A stretch of 64,000 nucleotides of DNA from Myxococcales bacterium. Its GTDB lineage: Bacteria; Myxococcota_A; Polyangia; Polyangiales; Polyangiaceae. The position numbers and the translations under genes are program-made. Every line of letters begins with the position of its first letter. Position 1 is the stretch's first letter. The stretch covers positions 62,001 through 126,000 of the forward strand of contig JADJKB010000015.1 in the NCBI GenBank assembly GCA_016706225.1, read 5' to 3'. The notes under the pieces are model-generated. The model ran no database searches. It had not been told where the DNA came from and worked only from the letters and a program-made list of their open reading frames with translations. Of this stretch, positions 11,802 through 21,588 are shown in pieces.

Positions 11802-12596
11802 ATGCATCGATTCACACTAGCGTGCGTCTTCCTCGCCCTCGCAGCGTGCACGGCGTCGCCGGCCGAACCCACCGGGAGTTCCTCGGTTACCGTCGGTAGC
11901 CCGACTCTCACAGAGTACGTACACCTCTTCAATCATTCTCGATTTGCGATCGGTTCGCCGACCTATCAGAAGTCGGAGGCGAGTATCGACAAGGTCATCG
12001 GCGATTGGGGCGTGTTTGGCACAGACCAGAAGACGCGCAGCGTGCTTGCGCTGCCGAATGCCGACGCCCCGTCTCGCGCGCGGCCCGCCCTCACCACCGA
12101 CCCTGCGGTGCACAATGCAGCTGTTCGCAAGTACTTCGTCGATGCCGGGCTGCCTGCGGATGAGGTCGATTCGGTATCCGTGCACACGATGGCTAGCGCG
12201 AGTGGCGCCGGATCGGATCCCCCGACATCGTGGGAGTTCGAAGCATACACGTCGACGATAAGTCGACAGTACGATGGGGTGCGCGTGGTCGAGTCTCATG
12301 CCTGGGCGCAGTTCAATGACCTAGGTGAGGTCGTCACCGAGTCCGTCTACTGGCCCGAAGTTTCAAAGAGCGTCGCCATGGCGGCGACCGCCTTCCGCAA
12401 ACAGCTAGAAGATCCGGCTGCCAAGGCGGCGTTCTTCGCCAAGGTGCCGGAGGGCGGCCGCCTGGTGATCCATCACACGCCCGCGGCGTGGAAGGGGACG
12501 TTCAGTGCGATGGTGTCGTATGACGTTGGCGGTTTCGGCAAGACGAAGCACTACGACGCTAGTGGGTGGAGCTTCACGCTACCCCACGAGGGATGA
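11802..12596 (+). CDS. Hypothetical lipoprotein
   Basis: A 264-residue protein starting at ATG 11802 after a GGAAGGAG site. The N-terminus is a lipoprotein signal with a LAAC-type lipobox (Cys about residue 16). The mature part alternates charged and hydrophobic residues and has no motif I recognise. It lies 17 bases after the IS-split secreted gene and 3 bases before the next lipoprotein, so the three look like one operon. The position of the IS could affect its expression. Confidence 0.75.
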   Translation: MHRFTLACVFLALAACTASPAEPTGSSSVTVGSPTLTEYVHLFNHSRFAIGSPTYQKSEASIDKVIGDWGVFGTDQKTRSVLALPNADAPSRARPALTTDPAVHNAAVRKYFVDAGLPADEVDSVSVHTMASASGAGSDPPTSWEFEAYTSTISRQYDGVRVVESHAWAQFNDLGEVVTESVYWPEVSKSVAMAATAFRKQLEDPAAKAAFFAKVPEGGRLVIHHTPAAWKGTFSAMVSYDVGGFGKTKHYDASGWSFTLPHEG

Positions 12597-12599
12597 GAA

Positions 12600-13055
12600 A
12601 TGCGCGCGTGCACAAGGGCATGGGTCGGAACGGCCATTGCCCTCATGCTGGGTAGCGTGAGCCCTGCGTGCGAGGAAGGTGCGAGCAAAGAGGCTTCGGG
12701 CGGTTCCGGTGGAAGCAGCGCGAGCGACGCGGGCGACGCGGGCGAGCCTTCCGAGGCGCCCGATGGGGACGGCAATGCTGGTGAGCCGCCGCCGCCTGAT
12801 CCTGGTTGTGCCGCGCTGAAGCAAGGCGATAACTGGCCGACGGGCGCGTGCGTCGGCGGCGCGATCTGCAAAGGCAGCTACTTCTATCATTGTCCCGACG
12901 GATACGTTGCCTTGGGCATGCCGTGGTCATGCCAGTGTCCAGGCGGCACCTGGCTCTGCAAGAACGACAACACCGGGCTCGCTTTCCCGGACTGCTCCGA
13001 GCACCAACTCGACGGTGGCCAGGACGCAGCATTGGACGCACCGCTTCAGGACTAA
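12600..13055 (+). CDS. Small Cys-rich lipoprotein
   Basis: A 151-residue protein. A signal sequence ends near SPACEE, followed by a Gly/Ser/Asp linker. A compact domain then carries about eight cysteines (CAALKQGDNWPTGAC through FPDCSEH), probably disulfide-bonded outside the cytoplasm. It starts 3 bases after the previous stop, so it is probably co-transcribed. Function unknown. Confidence 0.7.
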   Translation: MRACTRAWVGTAIALMLGSVSPACEEGASKEASGGSGGSSASDAGDAGEPSEAPDGDGNAGEPPPPDPGCAALKQGDNWPTGACVGGAICKGSYFYHCPDGYVALGMPWSCQCPGGTWLCKNDNTGLAFPDCSEHQLDGGQDAALDAPLQD

Positions 13056-13246
13056 CCACGACGGGCACTTTGGCCATCTGTCGGCGGCGACTAGCAGCCA
13101 GACCATGACAATCAAGTGTGTCGTTCTGGCAAGCGTGTCCCTTCGGCAAGCGTGCGCAGGCCGATTTCCGCGGCATTTCGCGTAGGGCGCAAAATGCCCG
13201 CGCCGCGAGCTCGGGCCCAGCCTGTTCGGCGCCGGTCGCGAGCGCG

Positions 13247-13696
13247 TCAGGCTCGGGTCGGCTCGGGCAACGACTTCGGGGACCCGCTCTCAGCAGCCTC
13301 GCTCATGTCACCGTGGATCGCTTCACGAACGACCCGCTCGGTGATCTCCTGGAGGTGCTTGCCGAGCTCCTCGGCGAGCGCGAGGAACTCGGGCCACAGC
13401 GTTTTGCTCTGAAAGGACTCGGGCGCGCGGACCTGCACCGTGCTGTAGCGCTGCCTGTACTCGCGGTAGGGCTTGAGACCATAGCGGCGGCAGAGCGCCA
13501 GGAACAGCTTGCGCTTCCACGGGTCGGACAGCGTGTACACCATGACGATGTCCGGCTCGCGCGAGCGAAACTCTGCGAGACGGGCGCGAATGAGCTCGGC
13601 AGCGAGCCGCGCCGCCTCGCGCTCACCGGCGCTGGTGGTGCCGGCGTGGAGCGCCTCGATCTTGCGGAGCTTGTCCTGAAGCGTGGCTTCGTCCAT
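13247..13696 (-). CDS. DUF2786-like protein
   Basis: A 149-residue cytosolic protein. The N-terminus (KLRKIEALHAGTTSAGERE) resembles the DUF2786 signature KIxKLLALA...TxxE. The rest is Arg-rich and helical, with a YGLKPYREYRQRYSTV stretch also seen in such proteins from memory. Its function is not known. It lies between lipoprotein genes and the IS66 remnant, on the opposite strand to its upstream neighbours. Confidence 0.65.
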   Translation of the reverse strand: MDEATLQDKLRKIEALHAGTTSAGEREAARLAAELIRARLAEFRSREPDIVMVYTLSDPWKRKLFLALCRRYGLKPYREYRQRYSTVQVRAPESFQSKTLWPEFLALAEELGKHLQEITERVVREAIHGDMSEAAESGSPKSLPEPTRA

Positions 13697-13765
13697 GGCG
13701 CGACGTAAGCTAGCCGACTTCGTGCAGCTCGGGGAGTAGGGCGTGGTGGCGCCGAGGTTGAAAGG

Positions 13766-14030
13766 CTACGCGGCTTCCGCGACGGGCCGCTGGTAGTTCC
13801 AAGGGAGCCACTCGGCGGGATCGGCTGCGACCTCTTTCGGGTGCGCCATCAGCGCGCGGAGGTAGTCGAACGGATTGGCGCCGCACAGCTCGGCCGTGTG
13901 GATGAGGCTCATGAACACGTCGCCGACGTGAGCGCCGCGCTCGGTGCGATAGAAGAGCGAGTTTTTGCGATGCATGATCGCCTTCTTCAGCGCACGCTCG
14001 CAGATGTCCCGCTCGCCCTCCTGGTGCGGC
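13766..14030 (-). pseudogene. IS66-family transposase, C-terminal fragment
   Basis: The last 75 or so residues match the IS66 TnpC C-terminus: CERALKKAI, then HRKNSLFY, GDVFMSLIHTAELCGANPFDYL and WLPWNY, in the expected order. The catalytic DDE part is absent because the match ends near 14030, where an IS91-type remnant begins on the other strand. It is a degraded transposon end. Confidence 0.8.
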
Positions 14031-14500
14031 TCGCGACCACGGTGCCACCTCCCGGCTTCCACACCGTCAGGTACGCCGGCGTGCTCGCCGCCGCCAGCAA
14101 GTGGAGAGCCCGAGTCGTTCCCCCTCCGCCGTCGCCGGCACCCTCGGCGCATGCAGAAGGCGACCCGAGTTGCACGACGAGCTGCGCGACCTGCAGCCCG
14201 AAGGCGAAGGACAAGCCGGCCACCCATCGTTCGGGATATCGCCCCTGGCGGGAGCTGCTCATGCGCGCGTTCAAGATCGACGTCGAGCGCTGCGACAACT
14301 GCGGTGGGCGAATGAAGCTCCGTCACCTCGTCATGGCCACGGCCAGCATCGAGAGATACCTCGCGTGGCTCGGCGAGCCGTCCGATCCGCCACGCCTCGC
14401 ACCCGCACGCGGTCCACCCTACTTCAAGCACCCCGCCATCCGCCGGCGGCTGGCCGACCCTGGCGAGCCTGCTCAGGCGGAGCTGTTCGACGCGCACTGA
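14020..14500 (+). pseudogene. IS91-type transposase, C-terminal fragment
   Basis: Recognisable segments of the IS91-family C-terminal half are VPPPGFHTVRYAGVLA, then a Pro-rich spacer, WRELLMRAFKIDVERCDNCGG (a zinc knuckle) and PLAPARGPP-like residues before the stop at 14500. The N-terminal half is missing. The complementary half lies at 8076-8322 in the same orientation, so the two may be the ends of one element split by later rearrangement, or separate copies. Confidence 0.7.
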
Positions 14501-14681
14501 CGCGCGCTCGAGGACGCAGACCTCCGTCCACTGCCCCGACTCGAGGACCTGCCCCGAGCTCAGGTTCGAGCGAAGCACCCAACGGCCCCTTGGGCCCTCC
14601 GACTACGCCGGCCGGAGCCTTTCTCGCAACGACCTCGCCCTCTCTGGCCCTCGCTGCCGCCGCGCGCCCTCCATCGAGGGG

Positions 14682-15236
14682 GTGCTTGTAGAACCTACGC
14701 GCTTGCGCTCCGGCGCCTTGTTTGACTGCGAGCTGATCCTCCTGGACGTGAATCTTGGCCGGGAAAACGGGATCGCCGTCTGCCGGCGCTTTCGTGAGCT
14801 GGGTTATTCCGGCGGGATCATCATGGTGAGCGGGTTGGGTGAGTCTCAGGTCAAGGCGCGTGCGCTCGACGCCGGTGCCGACGACTACGTCACGAAGCCG
14901 GCGACCGGGGACGAGCTTCGTGCGCGGTTGCGATCGGTGCTCCGGCGCGTTCAGCCGGCGGCCGCCGCGAGTCGCGCCAGTGGATTGCGTCTGGGGATGG
15001 TGCTCGCGACCCTGAATTCCGCGAGTGATCGCCGAATGTTGAGGAAGCTGGTCGCCGCGGCAGGAGTACCGGTAAAGCGCGCCGAGCTGAAGGCCATCGT
15101 GCTCGAGAATCCGGAGGCCAGCGACAAGGCGCTGGAGAAACGCATCGAACGGTTGCGCGACGTCGTCGAGCCGCTCGGCGTGCGCATCGAGACAGTTGCC
15201 GGCATCGGGTACAGCTGCCCGACTCGCTTCGACTGA
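14682..15236 (+). pseudogene. Response regulator truncated at its N-terminus
   Basis: The frame enters a receiver domain in the middle. LILLDVNLG holds the phospho-acceptor Asp, and the switch region and the Lys of VTKPA follow. The first 40 or so residues, with the acidic pocket, are missing; homology begins at about 14705, beside transposon debris. A short wHTH-like C-terminal domain follows (ALEKRIERLRDVVEPLGV, IETVAGIGYS). Without the acidic pocket it is unlikely to be phosphorylated normally. Length is 184 residues from the nominal ATG. Confidence 0.6.
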
Positions 15237-15465
15237 CCTCGCGCCGATTGCGCGTCGCGCCAGCACACGCCTGCGCACACTGTCGTACAAATGTCGGATT
15301 TTGTCGGTTGACTCCGCATCGCCGCGAGAGACCCTAGGCACACCTTGGCAGGGGGCGGCCGGGGTCGGGGAGGAACGGCGAGGGTATGCAGAGGGATGAC
15401 GCGTCCGTACTGAAATCCAACAACCCGGATCGGCCGAGTGCCGACGGCGTCGTTCCGGAGTCGAC

Positions 15466-16284
15466 ATGAAGCAATCTGGATGGACGGCGTTGGGCATCGT
15501 CGTGCCGCTGGCGATGCTGATCGCGAGCGCGTGCGGTTCCGACGATGCGGGGAGCGCGGGTGGGAAGTGCTCGCAGGGCGCCACGCGCGCGTGCCTCGGC
15601 CCTGGCGCGTGCGACGGCGCGCAGAGCTGCGGGGCGGATGGCACGTGGGGAGCGTGTGACTGTGGGGGTGTCGGTGGTAGCGGTGGTGGGGGCACCAGTG
15701 GCGCCGGCGGGAACTCAGGCGGCAGCGATGCGATCGATGGCAGCGCGGGAGCGACGACCGGAGGTTCGGGCGGCGGCGCTGGTGACGCGAGTTCGGGCGG
15801 GAGCGGCGGTTCGCAGTGGCAGGACGATCCGTGTCCGACAAAGGCGCCCCTCGTGAACTGCGCGAGCGACTGCGGCGGACCGACGCCCTCGTGCGCGCAG
15901 GCGACATCGTGCGGCTTCTACCTCTACGACACGAAGTTTATCGACTACCCCTACGTCGTTCGCACGCCGTCGAAGCCCGGCGTGGATCCGAAGTGCACCG
16001 CGCTGTGCTCGCCCACGAGCACGGTCTACGGCGTGGGCATCGATTTCAGCCCCCCCTTCAAGGCGGGATACGGTCTGAAGATCAAGGTGAAGAAGCCGTG
16101 GTCGATACGCGCTGATTCCCCGGTTGGGGGCCAGGACTTCTTCTGCCCCAACTCGCTGTCGAAACAGGAGTGCTTCGTTTGGAGCGAGGTCGATCCGAAG
16201 ATCGCCGTGTTCACAGATGACCCCAACGCGCCCGCCGCTAACGTGACTATCGAAGAAATCTCCGTCCCAGGAAGTTGCCCATGA
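15466..16284 (+). CDS. Gly-rich-linker lipoprotein
   Basis: A 272-residue lipoprotein with an LIASAC lipobox (Cys about 25). A small Cys module (GACDGAQSCGADGTWGAC) of a kind common in myxobacteria is followed by a Gly/Ser/Ala linker (about 65-120), then an unrecognised Cys-containing domain rich in beta structure. Its TGA overlaps the next gene's ATG (ATGA at 16281-16284), so the two are translationally coupled. The substrate or partner is unknown. Confidence 0.75.
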   Translation: MKQSGWTALGIVVPLAMLIASACGSDDAGSAGGKCSQGATRACLGPGACDGAQSCGADGTWGACDCGGVGGSGGGGTSGAGGNSGGSDAIDGSAGATTGGSGGGAGDASSGGSGGSQWQDDPCPTKAPLVNCASDCGGPTPSCAQATSCGFYLYDTKFIDYPYVVRTPSKPGVDPKCTALCSPTSTVYGVGIDFSPPFKAGYGLKIKVKKPWSIRADSPVGGQDFFCPNSLSKQECFVWSEVDPKIAVFTDDPNAPAANVTIEEISVPGSCP

Positions 16285-18140
16285 TGAAGACTGGCGAACT
16301 CTTTCAGTCATACGTGGCCTGCGCTCTCGCGTGCGCTGCGCTCTTCGGTGTTTCAACTTCCTGTTCCGGTGACGATTCGGCGGCCAAGAGAAACAAGCCA
16401 GCGAGCACATCGGAGCCGGAATGGTCGATCCACATCTACGCGGGCCAAGACACGGCTCGTCGCAGGGTTGATCTCGGACCCGTTCGCGAAGTCAGCTTTC
16501 CGAGTGGTGAGGTTCCCCTCACGGCGCGCTCCCGGGGTCGCCAGCCGACATCTGGAAGATGTCGCCAAAGCCGACCATCGGTCAGCAGGTAGAGCCAACC
16601 GGCCCTGGCTCGAAACCGCAGGCCGTGGTTGGTGGCCCCGATGGCGGGGTCGAGTTTGAGCAGGATCTAGGCGAACCGTCCGGCTGGGCATTGGTCTGGG
16701 GAGCAGCGATGGAGTGCGGCTTCCCCGGGAACAGAATTGGCGGTGGCGGTAACCCCCTTCTCCGGCCCGATCGTGCCGCCTTGGAGCCCAAGCGGCGCCG
16801 GCTACGCCTGGAGCATCTTCGCGCACGCGCCCGAGAGTTGCGACGAGGAAGTCGCCTACTCCGAAGCCCTGCTCTGCACGGCGAATGAGCTTGCAAAAGT
16901 CGCCGACGCCATCGCCCCGATCAGATGGAACGGCGTCGATGGAACGAGTCCGTTCACGGGTTTCCCGCCGGGCCCGTGGTCGATTCCCGTTCAATCGAAC
17001 AAGGACCGATTCATTCTGCGCGACCTGGCCATCTACCTTCTGGCGAACCTCGCCCTCACGGACATGAAGGTGCCGACGAACGGCGGCACCAACCCGGAAA
17101 CCTGCTCAGCCGTGTATGCGCGCGCCCTCACGGACTCCAGCTTCGCCACCGATCCAGTGAAGGCCCCGTGGCTCTTCGGCGTCGCGCCGACCGGAACGAC
17201 CCAGTACTTCCCCCCCATGGAGCCGACTCGTCGGGTGGTCAACACCACGAACCTCACCGACCTCGCGCGTTCCCGGCTCGAGTTCAACACGCAGATCCTC
17301 CGCGGCGCGAGCCGCCTGCTGGAGGAGCTGATTCGGAAGTCCGTCGAGGCCGACATGGCAGGTGCCGAGCAGCGACGCGCGCGAGCTACTGACCCAGAGC
17401 GCGGATCGGCCGTTGCGTGGGCACAGCAAGAGGCGGCGAATGGCTCGTACAACTCGCTCGGGCACGCATTGCGCGTGCTCTCGGGTCGCTGGGAGCTCGC
17501 GCGTAACCCCAACGCGGGCGCGTTCTTCGACAACAAGTTCCACACGGTGGACCCCGCGTGTGGCGGTGTCGCCGCCGGCAAGCTCCTGTCGCCGGACTCG
17601 CCGAATGCCTACGGGCCCGACCTGAACGCACGCGTCAAGGACAGGGGCATCACCACCGCGAGCCAGAAGGCCGCGATGGAGATCGTCACCAACGCAGGCC
17701 TCATCGTCCCCAAGGGCCACGTCGCCGCAAATCTAGGCGGAGCGCGTACTGCTCTAAAGAAACAACTCATCGGCCTCGCTGCGCAGTCGAACGGGATCAC
17801 CCCGGGCGACCCCGCCTTCGAGCAGACCGGGATGGGCAAGTCGCTGACGTACGTCCTCGACACCGTGTCGGACGCCGACCTGACCTTCGCTCTCGAGCGC
17901 GGTTTCGACCAGTACAATCTGCTGACCGCCGCCGGACACGTTCGTCAGCGCCACGATCGCGGCCGGGCTGAAGCCCGCCGCGTATGTCGCTCCGGAACTC
18001 GCCACCGCCGGAGCCATTGCTCTGAAAGATGGGATCCCGCGACAGGATCTCGCCGTCGACATTATTTCACGCGCCGGCGGGATTCTGGAATCAGCGCAGT
18101 GCGACGAGTACCAGAGCTTTGTGGGCCAAGTTTACGCAGC
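16281..18140 (+). pseudogene. Lipoprotein of unknown family, frameshifted and fused to another fragment
   Basis: It starts at ATG 16281, overlapping the upstream stop. A signal peptide with a TSC lipobox is followed by a charged linker. Coding potential then passes from frame 0 to frame 2 (about 16540), back to frame 0 (about 16740) and to frame 1 (about 17930). The joined product is about 600 residues of a soluble, alpha-rich domain that I do not recognise. Near 18140 it merges with the unrelated TPR fragment, so the true 3' end may be lost. Decay and consensus error cannot be separated here. Confidence 0.45.
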
Positions 18141-18655
18141 CGACTTCGCTCCAGGCGTTCAAGGCGCGCTGGCACGCCCTCGATTACACCAGCGATCTGA
18201 CCTTCTGGCGCGCCACCCAGCGTTCGGTCCCGCGAAGTGCCAAGGCGCAGCTGAACTACTCGGTGATGGTCGGAGCCCACAACAACGATCTGGCGAAGCG
18301 TCTCGAGCTCAACGGCGAGGCAAAACGCCTGGCACCCCAGTGGCCCATGGCCCACGTGTATTACGGCGACACGCTGTGTCGCATGAACAAACCGGAAGAC
18401 GCCTTGCCGCACTACGTGACGGGCTTCGAGCTCGGGCCGAAACGATCCCAACCTGATTGCGCTGGGCATGCAGTGTTTGTGGGACCACAAGGCGATCGAG
18501 GCTCACCACGACGAGCTGCTCGATCTGGCGGAGAAACACCCGGATCCTGGCTCAACTACTTCGCGATCGAGATCGTGTACCGAGGCGAAGAGCACAAAGG
18601 CATCGAGAAGAAGTACCGCCCGCGGGGCTACGACGAGGGGCCGAAGAAGGATTGA
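18141..18655 (+). pseudogene. C-terminal fragment of a TPR/TMTC-like membrane protein
   Basis: The segment DLTFWRATQRSVPRSAKAQL, followed by a WPMAHVYYGDTLCRMNKPEDAL TPR-like helix pair, resembles the soluble tail of large TMTC-type membrane proteins, which would be expected to have many upstream transmembrane helices. None of those is present. Two compensating frame changes occur at about 18440 and 18540. It abuts the preceding broken lipoprotein with no start of its own, and is probably a chimeric junction. Confidence 0.5.
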
Positions 18656-18759
18656 GGTCGAGGCGCGACCTGATGTTGCCCCGGACAATTCCGGGCAAGA
18701 CGAGACGCCGGCCCGCCTCACCCTGCTGGGAGACGAGCCACTCACGCTCGAGTTCGGTT

Positions 18760-19370
18760 ATGCTCTCGCCGGTGCGGCTCGCGCTCGTCCTCGCGGTTGT
18801 GGTGAGCCTGAACGCCGCGCCAGCCAGAGCCTGTGATCCTGGCCCGATCTTCGTCGTGCGCGTGGAGTCCGCGGACGCGCCCGAGTGTCTGGAGCGAAGT
18901 CCGGTGAAGAGCTCGCCCGCGGCGTTCGGCAGCGCTGCCGACAGCACGCAGACCGCGCGGCTCCGCATCCGCAACCGCTGTAAGGAGTCTGCCAACCTCT
19001 CCGCGAGGACTTGCGCCGCCTGTGGCCCCGGTTTGACTTTGGCGCCGGGCGCGTCGGGTGAGCTGGTGCTGGAGACCCGAGGGCAGGGTGACGCCGTCGA
19101 CTACGACAAACATACCAAACAGGTTTTGACTTGGACGATCGGGGCAGGCTCCGGCAGCATCGCCACCGACGTGACGGTGACGGATGACCCGGCGGCCTGT
19201 GGGGCATCCGGCCGAAGAAGCTGCTGCGCGGCTGCAATCCTTGTCACGTGTCCGCCCCACGCCGTCACGATGACCCAGTGACGAGTGTTGCTCCGATTGC
19301 AGTGCTCGCACTGCTGGTTGCGCGCCGTCGGGCGCGTTCCCGACCCTTGTGCCGCCCGAAACCTCACTGA
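18760..19370 (+). pseudogene. Secreted protein with a MYXO-CTERM-like tail, one frameshift
   Basis: Starts at ATG 18760 with a clear signal peptide (VRLALVLAVVVSLNAAPARA). A Cys-containing beta-type domain follows. As it stands the frame ends at 19281. Shifting frame at the G4 run near 19200 instead gives a tail with GCNPCH, a hydrophobic stretch (VAPIAVLALLVA) and RRRARSR, ending at 19370. That is the layout of the MYXO-CTERM sorting signal, with Cys, membrane helix and basic end. The frameshift is therefore probably an error or very recent. Confidence 0.55.
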
Positions 19371-19420
19371 TCGCCCGCGCCGCGTGACGAAGGCGCGCTA
19401 AACTTTCCGCGGGAGACGCG

Positions 19421-19735
19421 ATGCCCGACCTGGAGTTGATCGGCGGCTGGACGCTCGCGCTCTGGTTGGCCGTGCTGGCCATCGAGGTGTACGGTCGGCA
19501 GAGCAAAACGCTGGGCCACCGACCTCGGCCTCCCCTTCAAGAGCGACGCCTGGCGGCTCGACGTTGCCGTGCCGCGTTCTTTGCCGACGGAGTGCTGAGG
19601 CGACGACACTACTGGTCACGCCGACGACAATCGAATCCTGCTCGCGCGCAGGACCACGAGGAGAAACCCTTCCCGTGGTTTCTCGACACGCGTTTCGAGC
19701 GGCAGGGCGAAGTCACCGACGTTCCTGCCTCAATA
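19421..19735 (+). pseudogene. Possible small membrane protein, frameshifted
   Basis: An ATG at 19421 opens a single transmembrane segment (WTLALWLAVLAIEVYG). The following 80 residues read sensibly only if the frame changes two or three times (SDAWRLDVAVP, then LLARRTTRRN, then FPWFLDTRFERQGEV). It would be about 105 residues. The support is codon-like texture only and no family is recognised. Its 3' end meets the convergent beta-helix gene. Confidence 0.3.
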
Positions 19736-20660
19736 CGGGATCGGCTCGTTGTTGTCGTCGTACACGTTGCCGGTCAACGTCGGGTTCGGATCGTCGATCA
19801 CCCATGGTCCGTAGCCGCGTCGCGGCCGAAGCGGTTGTTGATGACCTTGGTGTTCTTGGGCGCCGTCGCGCCCGAGCCGCGGATGTTCAGCGTCCAGCCG
19901 CCGCCCGAGAGCCAGCTGCACTCGATGGTGAGATCCTCGGTGGCGCCGCCGAGATCTCCAGTCTGGACCGCGGCGTTGCTCGCGCCCTCGAGCACGCTGT
20001 GTCGGATGGTCACGCCCTTGCCGCCGGTGGATTGCACGGCGTCGTTGTGCTCGCCCGGAGCGTTGGAGAGATCGTGAATGAAACAGTCCTCGATGGTGAC
20101 GTTGGCGTCCGCCTTGAGGCCGTCGGCACTGCCGTGGATATTCAGCCGTCGCGCGGTGTAATTCACGAACGAGATCGCTGCAGTCGCGTCGCCGCCCCTT
20201 GCCGATGATCTCGCTGTCTTCGACCACGAGCCCCGTGTTTTCGTTGTCGAAGTAGCGAATCGGGTAGTAGTCGGCGCTCGTGATGCGCACCCTGCGGATC
20301 GTCACGTTGTTGGCGAGCACGGTGACGGCGCCGGTGATGTCGAGGTCCTCGATGATCGCGCCGTCGGTGTCGACCGTGATGTTACCGCTCGGTTTCAGCT
20401 GCGTGCCGGCCGGCACTCCCGTGTTGTTCGGGCCGGTCGGTCGCCGTTGCAGATGCCAGAGCCCGCCGCGCCGCCCGTGTTGCCACCGCCCGTGTTGCCA
20501 CCGCCCGTGTTGCCACCGCCGGCCGCGCCGCCGCTGCCGCCGGTCGCGCCCGCGCCACCGCTCGCGCCACTGCCACCCGTTGCTGGGCTCGCGCTGTCCT
20601 CCCCGAGCTGCAGCCCAGCCCCACCGACAACAACAGCACCCAAACGCACGCCCGAAGCAT
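19730..20660 (-). pseudogene. Lipoprotein with right-handed beta-helix domain, frameshifted
   Basis: ATG at 20660 starts a lipoprotein signal (VWVLLLSVGLGC). A Gly/Asn/Thr linker follows, encoded partly by three tandem 15-bp units at 20471-20515. A parallel beta-helix then shows repeated coils (GAIIEDLDITG, NNVTIRRVRI, VVEDSEI, LTIECSWLSGGGWTLN). The path needs four frame changes (about 20600, 20430, 20190 and 19800). Such domains usually bind or cleave polysaccharide, but no catalytic residues can be assigned. It is convergent with nothing intact and lies downstream of the response regulator. Confidence 0.5.
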
Positions 20661-20738
20661 GAGCGGATGATGCCACGATTTGGGGCGCAGCCTCGCCGCG
20701 GAGCAGTCAGTCGGCTTCTGGCCTCGCTTCGCGTGCAC

Positions 20739-21440
20739 TCAGCCGTCCGGATCTGGAGAAGCTCGGAAGCGGTATCCCACGCCGCGCACCGTCTCCACGT
20801 AGTTCGAGCAGCTCCCAGCTTCTCGCGCAGGCGCTTGACGTGGGTATCGACGGTCCTGACTGTGACGCCAGCGCGAATGCCCCCAAACGTCGTCGAGCAA
20901 CGTGGCCCGGGTCTGCACTCGGTTCTTGCGACCGAAGAGCGTCAGCAGCAGTCGGAACTCCAGCACGGTGAGCTCGACTTCCCTCCCTTCGACCCAGAGG
21001 CGGTGGGCGTCCCGGTCGATTTCCAGGCAGCCGAACACGCTGTTCGGGTCCGCCTCGACAGGCCGAGGAGCGCTCACTCGCCGGAGGAGCGCGTTGACTC
21101 TGAGCATGACCTCCCGCACGCTGAACGGTTTGACGACGTAGTCGTCCGCGCCCACCTCGAAGCCCACCACGCGGTCGATCTCGTCCCCACGCGCGCTCAG
21201 AATGATCACGGGCACGTGCCGAGTTGCGTGCGCTCCGCGCAATGCCCGGCAAACCTCGGTCCCCGGGATGTCCGGCAACACCATGTCCAGCAGCACGAGG
21301 TCGAGGTGCTCCGACTGAGCGATCCGCAGCGCGTCGGCTCCGCGGCCCACGCAGAGCGGATCGTGACCCGACTGTCGGAGACCGTAGGCGATCACCTGGC
21401 AGAGATCCGCCTCATCTTCGACGATGAGCACCTTGGCCAT
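20739..21440 (-). CDS. OmpR/PhoB-family response regulator
   Basis: A 233-residue two-component regulator. The receiver domain (1-120) has the acidic EDE pocket, phospho-acceptor Asp in VLLDMVLP, SAR and Lys in VVKPF. The C-terminal winged helix (135-230) binds DNA. Between about 20800 and 20890 the sequence reads wrongly, but dropping one G from a G5 run and adding one A restores the canonical recognition helix (TVRTVDTHVKRLREKLG). Two compensating homopolymer indels are therefore likely consensus errors. It lies downstream of, and on the same strand as, the TonB uptake set. No sensor kinase is present in the window. Confidence 0.85.
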   Translation of the reverse strand: MAKVLIVEDEADLCQVIAYGLRQSGHDPLCVGRGADALRIAQSEHLDLVLLDMVLPDIPGTEVCRALRGAHATRHVPVIILSARGDEIDRVVGFEVGADDYVVKPFSVREVMLRVNALLRRVSAPRPVEADPNSVFGCLEIDRDAHRLWVEGREVELTVLEFRLLLTLFGRKNRVQTRATLLDDVWGHSRWRHSQDRRYPRQAPAREAGSCSNYVETVRGVGYRFRASPDPDG

Positions 21441-21588
21441 CTACGTCAGAGCTACCGCCATCGAGTGACGTTCGAGTGACGGGAGCACGCCGTTTCTGGG
21501 GCGACTGCTCGGGGATCCGCGCCTCGTCGCCCACACTCCCGCAGCCGCCCGCGTCGCCTCGCCGAGGGCGGCTTCCGGGATCGTCCGC

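Noticed and set aside
15300..15345. A sigma-70-like TTGACT box upstream of the lipoprotein at 15466
   Set aside because: The matching -10 element is poor, and such boxes occur by chance. Not called.
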